The position numbers and the translations under genes were made by a program. A stretch of DNA of 59,958 nucleotides from Chloroflexota bacterium (lineage in GTDB: Bacteria; Chloroflexota; UBA11872). Of the stretch, positions 1-8,016 are shown piece by piece. The DNA is taken from positions 1 to 59,958 of the forward strand of contig JAPPKM010000129.1 in NCBI GenBank assembly GCA_028874315.1, in the 5' to 3' direction. How positions within the stretch are numbered: position 1 is the first letter of the stretch; each line of letters begins with the position of its first letter. The notes under the pieces were generated by a model. The model had not been told where the DNA came from, searched no databases, and saw only the letters and a list, made by a program, of their open reading frames with translations.

Positions 1-273
1 TGTTCGGGCTGGGCCTCCACCATTACTTGAACTTCGCGGGTGACGACCTTCTCAAGAACGGTCTCGACCGCCACCTCTTCCTTTACGATCTTCTCCACGA
101 CCCGCCCGACCGGGACTTCCTTCTCGACGATCCGTTCGATCGGCACTTCCCTCTCAACGATCTTCTCGACCGTCACAACCTGCGTTTCACCACAGGCGGC
201 CAGAGCGGCGAGCCCGGCTGCGCCGGTGACGCCCGCGCAGCATGCGCCTTCGCGAAATCGCTGACTTCATCAT
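1..273 (-). pseudogene. Solute-binding lipoprotein, N-terminal part, apparent frameshift
   Basis: The gene reads leftwards and runs off the window, so only the N-terminus is seen. The start ATG at 271-273 (alternative 268-270) follows a GGGGAGG purine tract. It encodes a twin-arginine-like signal, M-M-K-S-A-I-S-R-R-R-M-L. After that the frame breaks: the continuation GVTGAAGLAALAACGE, with a lipobox ending at Cys, and then tandem EKIVEREVP/EKEVPVGRVVEK-type repeats lie in the next frame. Removing one C from the CCC at 232-234 joins signal and lipobox perfectly. Such charged repeats just after the lipid-anchored Cys are typical of extracellular solute-binding proteins of ABC importers in Chloroflexota. 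Either the gene is inactivated by one base or the base is a sequencing error. The ligand cannot be inferred because the binding domain lies outside the window. Confidence 0.6.
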
Positions 274-609
274 CGGCCTCCCCGTCCTCCTCCGTAGAGG
301 CATGGCGATGTCCGGCCCCACCGCTCGCGCCTCACCAGGGGCCGCTCGAGAGGATCGAGTTGGGCGTCGCGCCGCCTCTAAAAACACGAATTTCCCTTTC
401 GCAGACTATTCGGGGGCAAACTTTCGAAACGCGAGCCGCAGCGTCCGGCATGTCAGCGGCCGGACGCACCGCATAGGCGGCGGTTAGGTAGCAAATACAC
501 TCGCCATCACGCACGCTCGGTTGAGTTCGGGGATTCGACGGCGCTGTGGCAGGCTCGGTTGCCACCAAACTGCCAGCGGACCGACGCTCCTTAACCTGTA
601 AACCGTGTG
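274..609. other. Non-coding gap between lipoprotein gene and tRNA-Thr
   Basis: No convincing coding frame is seen. This is the upstream region of the leftward lipoprotein gene. It holds one strong inverted repeat (listed separately at 441-467) and an A/T-richer patch near 385-420, but no promoter pair that I would defend. Confidence 0.5.
441..467. repeat. Perfect 9-bp inverted repeat (hairpin)
   Basis: GCGTCCGGC (441-449) and GCCGGACGC (459-467) pair perfectly around a 9-nt loop. No T-run follows on either strand, so it is not a classic intrinsic terminator. It lies about 170 nt upstream of the lipoprotein start and could be leader structure, an operator or a leftover terminator. Confidence 0.5.
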
Positions 610-685
610 TGGAGCCCACATCCGGATTTGAACCGGAGACCTCGTTCTTACCAAGAACGCGCTCTACCGACTGAGCTATGTGGGC
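610..685 (-). tRNA. tRNA-Thr (anticodon GGT)
   Basis: The minus strand folds as a full cloverleaf: acceptor GCCCACA pairs with TGTGGGC, followed by discriminator T and an encoded CCA (610-612). The D-arm is GCTCAGTCGGTAGAGC. The anticodon stem CGTTC/GAACG holds the loop TTGGTAA, so the anticodon is GGT (threonine, codons ACC/ACT). The T-arm has GGTTCAAATCC. It is a single gene, not part of a tRNA cluster. Confidence 0.95.
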
Positions 686-785
686 CGGCTGCCGGCGTCT
701 CCTGGCGTTCCCGCGGCCGACACCCGCTGATCGTACCCTGTTCGCCGCGCCGTGGACTCTCCCAGCGTCTGCAGAACCTGCGGGT

Positions 786-1256
786 TTAGGCCCTCGCATC
801 CAGTAGGGCGACGATCTCGTCCACGTGGACGTTCGGGTCAACAGCGGGCCACACGTGCTCTATGTCTCCATCGGGGTCAATGAGGTAGGTCACCCGATCA
901 GCGCACATGACGGTACGGCCCCGAATCTCCTTCTTCACCCAGGCGCCATAGGCCTCAACAATCCCATGGTCGGTGTCCGCTAACAGCGGGAAGTTTAGGT
1001 CGTACTTGGCCGTGAACCGCTGGTGCGAGCCCACATCGTCATCGTTGATGCCATACACGCCCACGCCGCGGGCAGCCAGTTCGGCCAGATTGTCGCGGAA
1101 GCCGCATGCCTCAATCGTGCAGCCTGGCGTGTCGTCACGCGGATAGAAATAGAGCAAGACGCGCTGGCCGCGCTGATCTGAGAGCGTCACCTGAGATCCG
1201 TCGGTGGAGGTTAGGGTGAAATCGGGGGCCTTGTCTCCGGGAGCAAGCAGCGACAT
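786..1256 (-). CDS. bcp: Peroxiredoxin, Bcp/PrxQ type
   Basis: This 156-residue protein is a thiol peroxidase that reduces H2O2 and organic hydroperoxides in the cytoplasm, normally recycled by thioredoxin. The AhpC/TSA fold signature is clear: PDFTL near residue 11, then YFYPRDDTPGCTIEAC. Cys46 (in PGCT) is the peroxidatic cysteine. Cys51, five residues later, is the resolving cysteine of the atypical two-Cys Bcp class. The length matches the family (about 150-160). The ATG start at 1256 gives the usual N-terminus (MSLLAPGDKAPDF). It diverges from the SDR gene across about 180 nt, and a tRNA-Thr gene lies just downstream on the same strand. Confidence 0.93.
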   Translation of the reverse strand: MSLLAPGDKAPDFTLTSTDGSQVTLSDQRGQRVLLYFYPRDDTPGCTIEACGFRDNLAELAARGVGVYGINDDDVGSHQRFTAKYDLNFPLLADTDHGIVEAYGAWVKKEIRGRTVMCADRVTYLIDPDGDIEHVWPAVDPNVHVDEIVALLDARA

Positions 1257-1438
1257 GCGGGGAACCTGCGCGGTGGGTGGAAGGGAACTGCGTTCATTGT
1301 GCGCGAGGCTCCGGTGCGTTGCGAGCCGCGCCCGTGCTCAGCCTGCCAATCCGGCGGCCAACCGGACCATGGGATGACCACGTACGATCCCCGCACATGA
1401 CTGATATCGTCAGGCGGACACTTGCCCGAGACATGCCA

Positions 1439-2215
1439 ATGTCTGACGCACCAAACGAAAGCCCTTTTGACCTTACAGGCCGCGCGGCGCTGGTGACGGG
1501 CGCAGGACGAGGCATCGGGCGTGCGATTGCGCTGGGTCTCGCGGCGGCCGGCGCAGACGTGGCCGTGGCTGCTCGGTCGGCCAATCAACTGGACGAGGTG
1601 TGCGACGAGGTGCGCGCGTCGGGCCGCCGGGCGCTTGCGCTGCCGGCCGACCTGTCCGACCTCAACGAACTGGCCGGCATCTTCGGTTCGGTCGAAGCCG
1701 AATTCGGCAAGCTGGACATCCTGTTCAACAACGCGGGCACCGGCTTTCGTAAGCCGCTGTTGGAAATCACACCGGCCGACTGGGACAGGGTGGCCGACCT
1801 CAACCTTCGAAGTTTGTTCTTCGCCTGCCAGCACGGTATCCGCCTGATGGAACCGCACGGCTACGGACGAATCATAAACACCGCCTCCCTCACCTCATTC
1901 CTGGGGTTTGCGCAGGTTTCGGTATACGGCGCTACCAAAGGCGGAGTCGCTCAGCTGACGAAAGCGCTGGCGGTCGAGTTTGCTCAGACCGGAATCACAG
2001 TCAACGCCATCGCCCCCGGATACGTCTTCACGGAACTCACGCGCCCTCGCTTCGAAGATCCGGTCACGCGGAACTGGCTCATGAGTCGGATTCCGCAAGG
2101 CCGTCACGGAGAGCCCGCCGACATGGCTGGGACTGCGGTCTTTCTGGCCTCTGCAGCTTCGGCCTACCTGACCGGCGTCGTAGTTCCAGTTGACGGGGGC
2201 TGGCTGGCAGCGTGA
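1439..2215 (+). CDS. Short-chain dehydrogenase/reductase (SDR family)
   Basis: A 258-residue classical SDR, an NAD(P)-dependent alcohol/ketone oxidoreductase with a Rossmann fold. The coenzyme motif TGAGRGIG, the NNAG motif, and an active-site Tyr-x-x-x-Lys in VYGATKGG preceded by a Ser-containing INTASL strand are all present. The protein ends with the usual PVDGGW segment. The frame is open further upstream, but the ATG at 1439 (alternatively 1433 or 1397) gives a normal N-terminus, MSDAPNESPFDLTGR; no strong ribosome-binding site decides between them. The opening resembles gluconate 5-dehydrogenase-like and 3-oxoacyl-ACP reductase-like SDRs. Substrate cannot be read from sequence, and neighbours give no pathway. 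Confidence 0.9.
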   Translation: MSDAPNESPFDLTGRAALVTGAGRGIGRAIALGLAAAGADVAVAARSANQLDEVCDEVRASGRRALALPADLSDLNELAGIFGSVEAEFGKLDILFNNAGTGFRKPLLEITPADWDRVADLNLRSLFFACQHGIRLMEPHGYGRIINTASLTSFLGFAQVSVYGATKGGVAQLTKALAVEFAQTGITVNAIAPGYVFTELTRPRFEDPVTRNWLMSRIPQGRHGEPADMAGTAVFLASAASAYLTGVVVPVDGGWLAA

Positions 2216-2488
2216 CCCGGAACGGTGGACTCGAAGTGAGGAGCCGCCCAATTGTCGTAGCGCCCATGACTAGCGCCTCACGACCTTGACCTTCATGGCC
2301 TCGAGTGGCGTCAAGTCTCACTTCCGGCCCCGACATTGCGAGCAGGGATCCGACAGCGTCCTCAATCTGACCGAACACGCGCGTGTCGAACCTGGACGCA
2401 TGGACTTGCGGTCGTGTCATCGTCTCGCGACGCAATGGTGCGCACTGGACCTAATTCGGCGCTTCGCTGGGTCGCCTAACTGAGTTGC

Positions 2489-4393
2489 TTACGAAGCGTC
2501 GAGCCATCGCTCGCGCCACATCTGAAACATGAGAATGGTCCAAATGCTCTTGGCGTTGTTGCGAACTCGGCGCGAGTGTTCGCCAAGCAGCATCGATACT
2601 TCCGAGGGGTTGAATATGCCTTCGCGACTCAACCTGGACTCGTTGAGGTACTCATCTGCAAGACCACGAAGTTCATCATTTAACCAGGCCGCGACCGGAA
2701 TGCTGAAGCCCCGCTTTCGACGATTGATAATACTGTCTGGAAGCAGGCCGCTTACGGCTTTCCGCAAAATGTACTTTCGCGTGAACCCGCGCAACTTGAG
2801 AGTTACGGGAACTCGCTCCAGGTGTGACAGGACGTCGAGATTGAGAAATGGTACGCGCGTTTCCAGCGAACTCGCCATGCTGGCTCGGTCGGTCTTGGCG
2901 AGAATGTCGCCTTCCAGATAGAGCTTGAAATCCTGATACAGGATTCGGTTCAGCGGATGTCTAGCACCGCTGGCAGCTGCCGTATCCTCTAACTTGGCTT
3001 CAAATCTGCCTTCATTGATCGCACACCTGACATCAGGCTGTAGAACCGCAGCCTTACTTTCGCCGAAGAGCGAACCCGTCCACATCTGATGCTGGCGCCA
3101 GGGTGGGGAATCCGCTCCCTGAATAAACCGACGGAGCAGGAAGTCAAACGCCAGGTAGCGTGGCGACGCCGGAAGACGCGCCGCGGCGCGCTCCACCACA
3201 GCGCGCCGGAAGGTCGCGGGTAGCGCTCGGTACAGCGGCGCCAGCCTATGGGCCTGCAAGGTGGAGTACCCCGCCAGCATTTCGTCGCCGCCATCCCCGC
3301 CGAGAGCTACTTTCACGTGCCGCCGAGCAAATCGACTGACCAGATACGTGGGGACGATTGAAGGATCGGCGAATGGCTCGTCGACAATCGCGGTAATCGT
3401 CGGCAACGCCTCCAGCAGATCGACTGGAGCAACTCGAAGCTCATGGTGCACCGTTCCCAGATGCGAGGCGACCTGCCGTGCAAACCTGCTCTCGTCAAAG
3501 GACCGTTCAGCGAATGACACTGAGAAGGACTGCACTGGCTCGTTGGCGGCTTCCGTCATGAAGGCTGCGACGGTGCTCGAATCGATACCGCCACTCAACA
3601 GCACGCCAACAGGAACGTCGCTGACCATTTCCCGCGCGACTGACCGTCGCAGCGCCTCGCCGAAGGCACGGACATGGTCAGCCTCGTCGCCTGGCATCGG
3701 ATTGCTCTCCGACAGCTCCAGGGACAAGTCCCAGTACGCACGATCTCGAATGCCACTCGTGGAAGCGGTCAGCAAATGCCCGGGCCTCAGCTTTCGCACG
3801 CCGCGCAAAATGCTGGCCGGGGCTGGAATGTACTCGAGCGACAGGTACTGGCCAAGAGCCTCATAGTCCAGCTCGCGCCGGACCAGGCCACTTCTCATTA
3901 CGGCCTTGAGTTCGGAACCAAAGACAAGCGCGCCGTTCGTGTGGGCAAAGTAGAGCGGCTTGATCCCAGCACGGTCTCGCGCTAGCAACAGTCGCTCTTG
4001 TCGTTCATCCCAGAGCGCAATCGCGAACATGCCGTTCAACCGGGTGACAAAGTCGTCGCCCCACTGCTCGTAGGCATGGACAATCGTTTCAGTATCGGAG
4101 CGTGTCCGGAATCGATGCCCGTAGCCAGCCAGGGATTCGCGCAGCTCGGCGAAGTTGTAAATCTCTCCGTTGAACACCACATGAACCGTGTCCGTCTCGT
4201 TCGACATCGGCTGATCGCCGCCCTGCAGATCGATAATGCTGAGGCGACGCATGGTCAGCCGCACCGGGCCGCGAACGAATGAACCGTGTCCGTCAGGGCC
4301 CCGGTGGATCAGCGATTCGCTCATCGCCTCGAGGGCAAGCCAATCGTCGGGCCTGCGCCCGTCAAGCCGGAGAATCCCTGCGATTCCACACAT
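2489..4393 (-). CDS. asnB: Asparagine synthase (glutamine-hydrolysing) type amidotransferase
   Basis: This 634-residue protein has class II glutamine amidotransferase and ATP-pyrophosphatase domains. Cys2 (MCGIAGIL) is the N-terminal nucleophile that releases ammonia from glutamine; RGPDGHG, FNGEIYN and RSDTETI form the glutaminase site. The synthase domain starts near residue 230 with the PP-loop LLSGGIDSS at about 265-271. It would make asparagine from aspartate, ATP and glutamine. AsnB homologues of this length are also often found in exopolysaccharide or O-antigen loci, where they amidate sugars or peptides. The gene lies next to a large array of polytopic membrane proteins and is divergent to it, so a glycan-linked role is possible but inferred only. 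Confidence 0.9.
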   Translation of the reverse strand: MCGIAGILRLDGRRPDDWLALEAMSESLIHRGPDGHGSFVRGPVRLTMRRLSIIDLQGGDQPMSNETDTVHVVFNGEIYNFAELRESLAGYGHRFRTRSDTETIVHAYEQWGDDFVTRLNGMFAIALWDERQERLLLARDRAGIKPLYFAHTNGALVFGSELKAVMRSGLVRRELDYEALGQYLSLEYIPAPASILRGVRKLRPGHLLTASTSGIRDRAYWDLSLELSESNPMPGDEADHVRAFGEALRRSVAREMVSDVPVGVLLSGGIDSSTVAAFMTEAANEPVQSFSVSFAERSFDESRFARQVASHLGTVHHELRVAPVDLLEALPTITAIVDEPFADPSIVPTYLVSRFARRHVKVALGGDGGDEMLAGYSTLQAHRLAPLYRALPATFRRAVVERAAARLPASPRYLAFDFLLRRFIQGADSPPWRQHQMWTGSLFGESKAAVLQPDVRCAINEGRFEAKLEDTAAASGARHPLNRILYQDFKLYLEGDILAKTDRASMASSLETRVPFLNLDVLSHLERVPVTLKLRGFTRKYILRKAVSGLLPDSIINRRKRGFSIPVAAWLNDELRGLADEYLNESRLSREGIFNPSEVSMLLGEHSRRVRNNAKSIWTILMFQMWRERWLDAS

Positions 4394-4826
4394 CTCAGGT
4401 CGTGGTTATGGCAAACGTCACTGAAGATAACGAACGTGGCATCAAAACGCAGTCACGGTATGCGGGCCACACTCTCGCTTTTCAAAGGACTTGGACACGA
4501 ACACGGTGCCGTCCGGCCATGGCTCGAACAGGTCGGCAAGACTCCTTACCGGATCGCAAACGTGGGCCGCGCCTAACATGTGGGGCGAATCAGAGGCTGC
4601 ACTTTGACACATGAGGCGGGCTTTGCAGACGGGGCCGAGCGGTACTGGTTCAGGAGAGCGTACCTGCCAGTTACAGCCTTTACCCCTTGGTGTCGTCGCA
4701 CGTCCCGCCTGCATGTACGACCCCACACTTGCCGGTTGATTTGATGCCTACGGTGCGGCGAATCGTGATGGGACTTCTACCCGAACACTCCGTTCTCGGG
4801 ATGACTCGCAATCCAGGGCTGACTGA
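4394..4826. other. Divergent intergenic region between asnB and membrane protein array A-F
   Basis: No supported gene is seen. A perfect -35-like TTGACA lies at 4604-4609 on the plus strand, but I see no good -10 at 16-18 nt from it, so no promoter is claimed. The region must carry the start signals for asnB (leftward) and probably for the array (rightward). Confidence 0.45.
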
Positions 4827-7775
4827 ATGACTCTCGACCCGACTGTCGTCCCTGGTCTGCTCTTGCTGGCGCTCGAACTGCTGGCGCTCGCAGCAGTCGG
4901 CTACGGAGTCGCGCGAGTCGCCCTCCGCCAGGACGACCACTTGATGGCCCTGGCACAGGGGTTGGCGATAGGCATTGCGCTCTGGGGTCTCACCGCCAGT
5001 CTCGTTCTGCACGCCGTGCCTGGCCGAGCTGGTGCACTGCTGACTTGGGTGCTGCTGCTCGCACCTTCGTTGTGGCTCGGCTGGCGGCGACGCAGGGAGT
5101 TGCCGATCAACCGAACTGCGGCCGCCAGCTTCGCGGCGGCTTCGCTCTCTGTCTTTGCTGTCGCCCTTGCCGCTCGCCAGACGCTAATAGTCAGCGACGC
5201 GTTCATTCGGTTCGGGCTGGCTGCTCCCATCCAGGCCGGGGTATGGCCGCCAATCCTTCCGTGGAGTCCTTGGCAGCCAGTCCCTTACCACTACGGTACC
5301 GACATGCTCGTCGGTCTTTTGGCCCCACCAGCCGGGCCGGATCTGGCTTTTACCAAAGAACTTCTCGACGCCGCAGCCTGGACGAGTCTGGCCATGCTGG
5401 TTGGCGTCACCGTCCTCCAGCGCGGCGGCTGGACAAGCCTCTTTCTCCTAGTACCACTCTTGCTGTCCGCCGGGGTTTGGATACAACTCCAGGGCACGTC
5501 TCCAGCCCTCCTGCAACTGCCGATGCCAAGCGGCACGCCGGACGCCGGTATTCGAGCCTCGATTTCTGACGTGTATTGGCCGATGCGGGAGTGGCCATGG
5601 CCCTATCCGGAACCTCACGCCGCCCCGCCCAACATCTGGTTTCTTCGATTCACCCTCGGCTACGCGCTGGCACTCACGATATTGGAACGCATGACCCAAT
5701 CAACACAGGCGCTTCCCTGGCGGTCGGCTTTGACCCTGGCTGCGCTGGTGGGTTTTCTAGGTCTAGTGGAGGAAGCCCTCGCACTTACCATCCTGGGACT
5801 GTGGAGCCTAATCGAAATTACCCGACTCGTGCGAGCCCGGCCGGACCGTACACGGACCCTGGTCCACGCGGCCGCTGGTGTTGTTTCAGCGGGCTTGTTG
5901 CTGGCATTCGGCGGTGGCGTGTTGACGGGGCTGCTTACAGGACCGGCGGGAGGCAACGTAACTATTGGGTGGGCTGCCGACTCGGCCCGCCTCCGTCCGC
6001 TGGCACTCGCGGACTTTCGTCCAGGAGGGGTGGCGCTACTGGGACTTGGTCCGGCTATCTTGGCTGGCACCGCGATCCTCTTGGGAGTACGTCAGCGTCT
6101 CGTCATTGCGCTCGGGGCCGGCGCTGGCGTGCTTCTGTTCGCCGCTCTCACGCTAGGGTACGAATCGGCGCCCCGAAACGTCGCGCGCCTGGACGCCCAC
6201 GCAGGCAACTTCGCGCTCTTCGGGCTTCTAGTCGCGGCCGCCGTACGCCTGCGAACGGCAAAGCCACGTTGGCGCTACCCGATCTGTGCCCTGGTTGGCG
6301 CCGTCATCGTCTGGCCGACCGTCGCTCTCCCGGTTCGAACCCTGGCCTTTCAGGTGAGCCACGGATTCGAGCTGGCAAACGCCCAGCCCGATCCTCATGG
6401 ACGAGACATAGCGCTCTACTCCGCCGGGATTGGGCGTCAGACCGTCCAGCGCCTCACACCCAGCCAAGTCGTCAATTACATGCCCAGTCCGCCGCCACCG
6501 CTGCATACCCGACCCACCGGCGTGCTGGCACACGATCAGGTGGTTCGCTACATCCAAGAGCAGACGCCGGGGGACGCCCGGATTCTCTCTCCGCACCCAA
6601 GTGAGTTGACGCTAGCGACTGGCCGACCAAATGCCTCGGGTTTTGCAGGGTATTTGCACTATGTGGAACGAGCTGGTCCTGAGTACGAAGACGCTCGTCG
6701 CTTCCTAGAGCCGGCAGCTGTTGGGCGGCTGGGATTCACCTATGTCCATGCCACAAACGCCTGGATCGAGACGCTGCCCGCCCGAGCCAAGAGCTGGCTT
6801 AACGATCCCTCACTCTTCGAACCGCTGGTTCGCGAAGGCAGTCACGCCCTGTATCGTATCCAGCCAGCCTTCATGCGCTTAGACCCGATACCGGCGCCGC
6901 AGTCATACGAAGCCCTGCGGCAGGCCATTCCGAGATCTGCAACCGTGTATCTGACTGCCGGACTCCAGCGCCTCAACAAGCTACGTATGGCGTCGGTTTT
7001 GTCGCATACCAAACTGTCGGGAACCTTAGACACATCCAGGCTCCACCTGCTACCGGGCCTTCCGATCGAGCCACCCGGCACGTGGGACTCCGATGTGATC
7101 ATCGTCGCCAGGGATCTGGCGCTCGGCGTGGCCAACCACGGGTATCCGGCTGTCTGGTGGGACCCTGATTCAATCGCCTACGCAACCGCCCCATCCATCG
7201 CCCCTGCAGTCGTCCCGCCCCCTGCTGCGGCACCTGACTTCGCAGTTCGGCTTTCGGGCGTTCGGCCGGGTGTAAGTCACGTGACGTTTTGGGCGACCTT
7301 CACCGACAACGCCCCCACGCGCTGGACTGGCCAGGACTGGCTCGTGCTCGAGGTGGCGGACACGCCGTGGGCAACGCCGATCCAGTACGAGGATGACGGC
7401 TATACCCTTGTTGGCACGCAGTGGTATCCCGGCCAGGTTGGACCCAGCGGGCGCACGGAGACCCGCCGGTACAGGTTCGACGCGCTGGCCGGCACGATGA
7501 CCATACAAGATGCTGTCGACGATCAGGCTCGCGTCCATGAATCCGCCAACGGCCTGAAGCCGGGCGTCTGGGTACTGGCCGTGCGACTGCGAGAAGACTA
7601 CCTGCAGGCGGCGGTCATCCCCGCCTTGAAGGTCGTGGTATCTGAGTCCGGCCAGGTGACGTACACCGCCTACTCGGGCGAACGGGGTGCGGCCCTGAAC
7701 CCCTGTCCTGAGCGGATGCAGCACACGGACGCCTGCCGCAAGCTGTTGTCAAGCGTCGCGTCTGCGTCGTCCTAG
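4827..7775 (+). CDS. Large polytopic membrane protein, paralogue A of 11
   Basis: A 982-residue member of the window's repeated family; function unknown. Residues 1-520 hold about 12-13 hydrophobic helices; the rest is soluble. Positive charges after helices 1 and 3 suggest an outside N-terminus, which places the loop with Asp124 and Y154-H-Y-G157 outside. Other family motifs are D456-A-H-A-G-N461, TGRPNASG (598-605) and WTGQDWL (from W833). The protein ends with a CX9C tail (CPERMQHTDAC). It groups with C and D by the WSPWQ and PEPHA-x-PPN motifs, and shares with C a roughly 24-residue Pro-rich insert near residue 552. The layout resembles GT-C glycosyltransferases and YfhO-like proteins, a suggestion rather than a call. 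The ATG sits in a CTGAATGAC context shared by several copies. Confidence 0.85.
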   Translation: MTLDPTVVPGLLLLALELLALAAVGYGVARVALRQDDHLMALAQGLAIGIALWGLTASLVLHAVPGRAGALLTWVLLLAPSLWLGWRRRRELPINRTAAASFAAASLSVFAVALAARQTLIVSDAFIRFGLAAPIQAGVWPPILPWSPWQPVPYHYGTDMLVGLLAPPAGPDLAFTKELLDAAAWTSLAMLVGVTVLQRGGWTSLFLLVPLLLSAGVWIQLQGTSPALLQLPMPSGTPDAGIRASISDVYWPMREWPWPYPEPHAAPPNIWFLRFTLGYALALTILERMTQSTQALPWRSALTLAALVGFLGLVEEALALTILGLWSLIEITRLVRARPDRTRTLVHAAAGVVSAGLLLAFGGGVLTGLLTGPAGGNVTIGWAADSARLRPLALADFRPGGVALLGLGPAILAGTAILLGVRQRLVIALGAGAGVLLFAALTLGYESAPRNVARLDAHAGNFALFGLLVAAAVRLRTAKPRWRYPICALVGAVIVWPTVALPVRTLAFQVSHGFELANAQPDPHGRDIALYSAGIGRQTVQRLTPSQVVNYMPSPPPPLHTRPTGVLAHDQVVRYIQEQTPGDARILSPHPSELTLATGRPNASGFAGYLHYVERAGPEYEDARRFLEPAAVGRLGFTYVHATNAWIETLPARAKSWLNDPSLFEPLVREGSHALYRIQPAFMRLDPIPAPQSYEALRQAIPRSATVYLTAGLQRLNKLRMASVLSHTKLSGTLDTSRLHLLPGLPIEPPGTWDSDVIIVARDLALGVANHGYPAVWWDPDSIAYATAPSIAPAVVPPPAAAPDFAVRLSGVRPGVSHVTFWATFTDNAPTRWTGQDWLVLEVADTPWATPIQYEDDGYTLVGTQWYPGQVGPSGRTETRRYRFDALAGTMTIQDAVDDQARVHESANGLKPGVWVLAVRLREDYLQAAVIPALKVVVSESGQVTYTAYSGERGAALNPCPERMQHTDACRKLLSSVASASS

Positions 7776-8016
7776 GTCCGCGCACTCTAATCCGTTATCT
7801 CCAGCCGGCCGCGACCATAGGTTTCGTGCACGGTCGCGCACGCACCGATCCCGAGCCGAACCGCCGACGGTGCATCCTGACGGTAGCCACGGGCATGCAG
7901 CGAGAAGCCGTGAATCGCTAATGTGTCCGGACGTGCACCAGCGAACCCATGTCCTGACCACCAGGCATTCCTCGCCCCGCCTTGGAATCAGCTGCCCACG
8001 TGTCGAGGCTGGCTGA

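Noticed and set aside
60..190. Repeated EKIVEREVP-type segment as a coding tandem-repeat adhesin
   Set aside because: It follows a lipobox directly and is short; this is the usual charged linker of Chloroflexota solute-binding lipoproteins.
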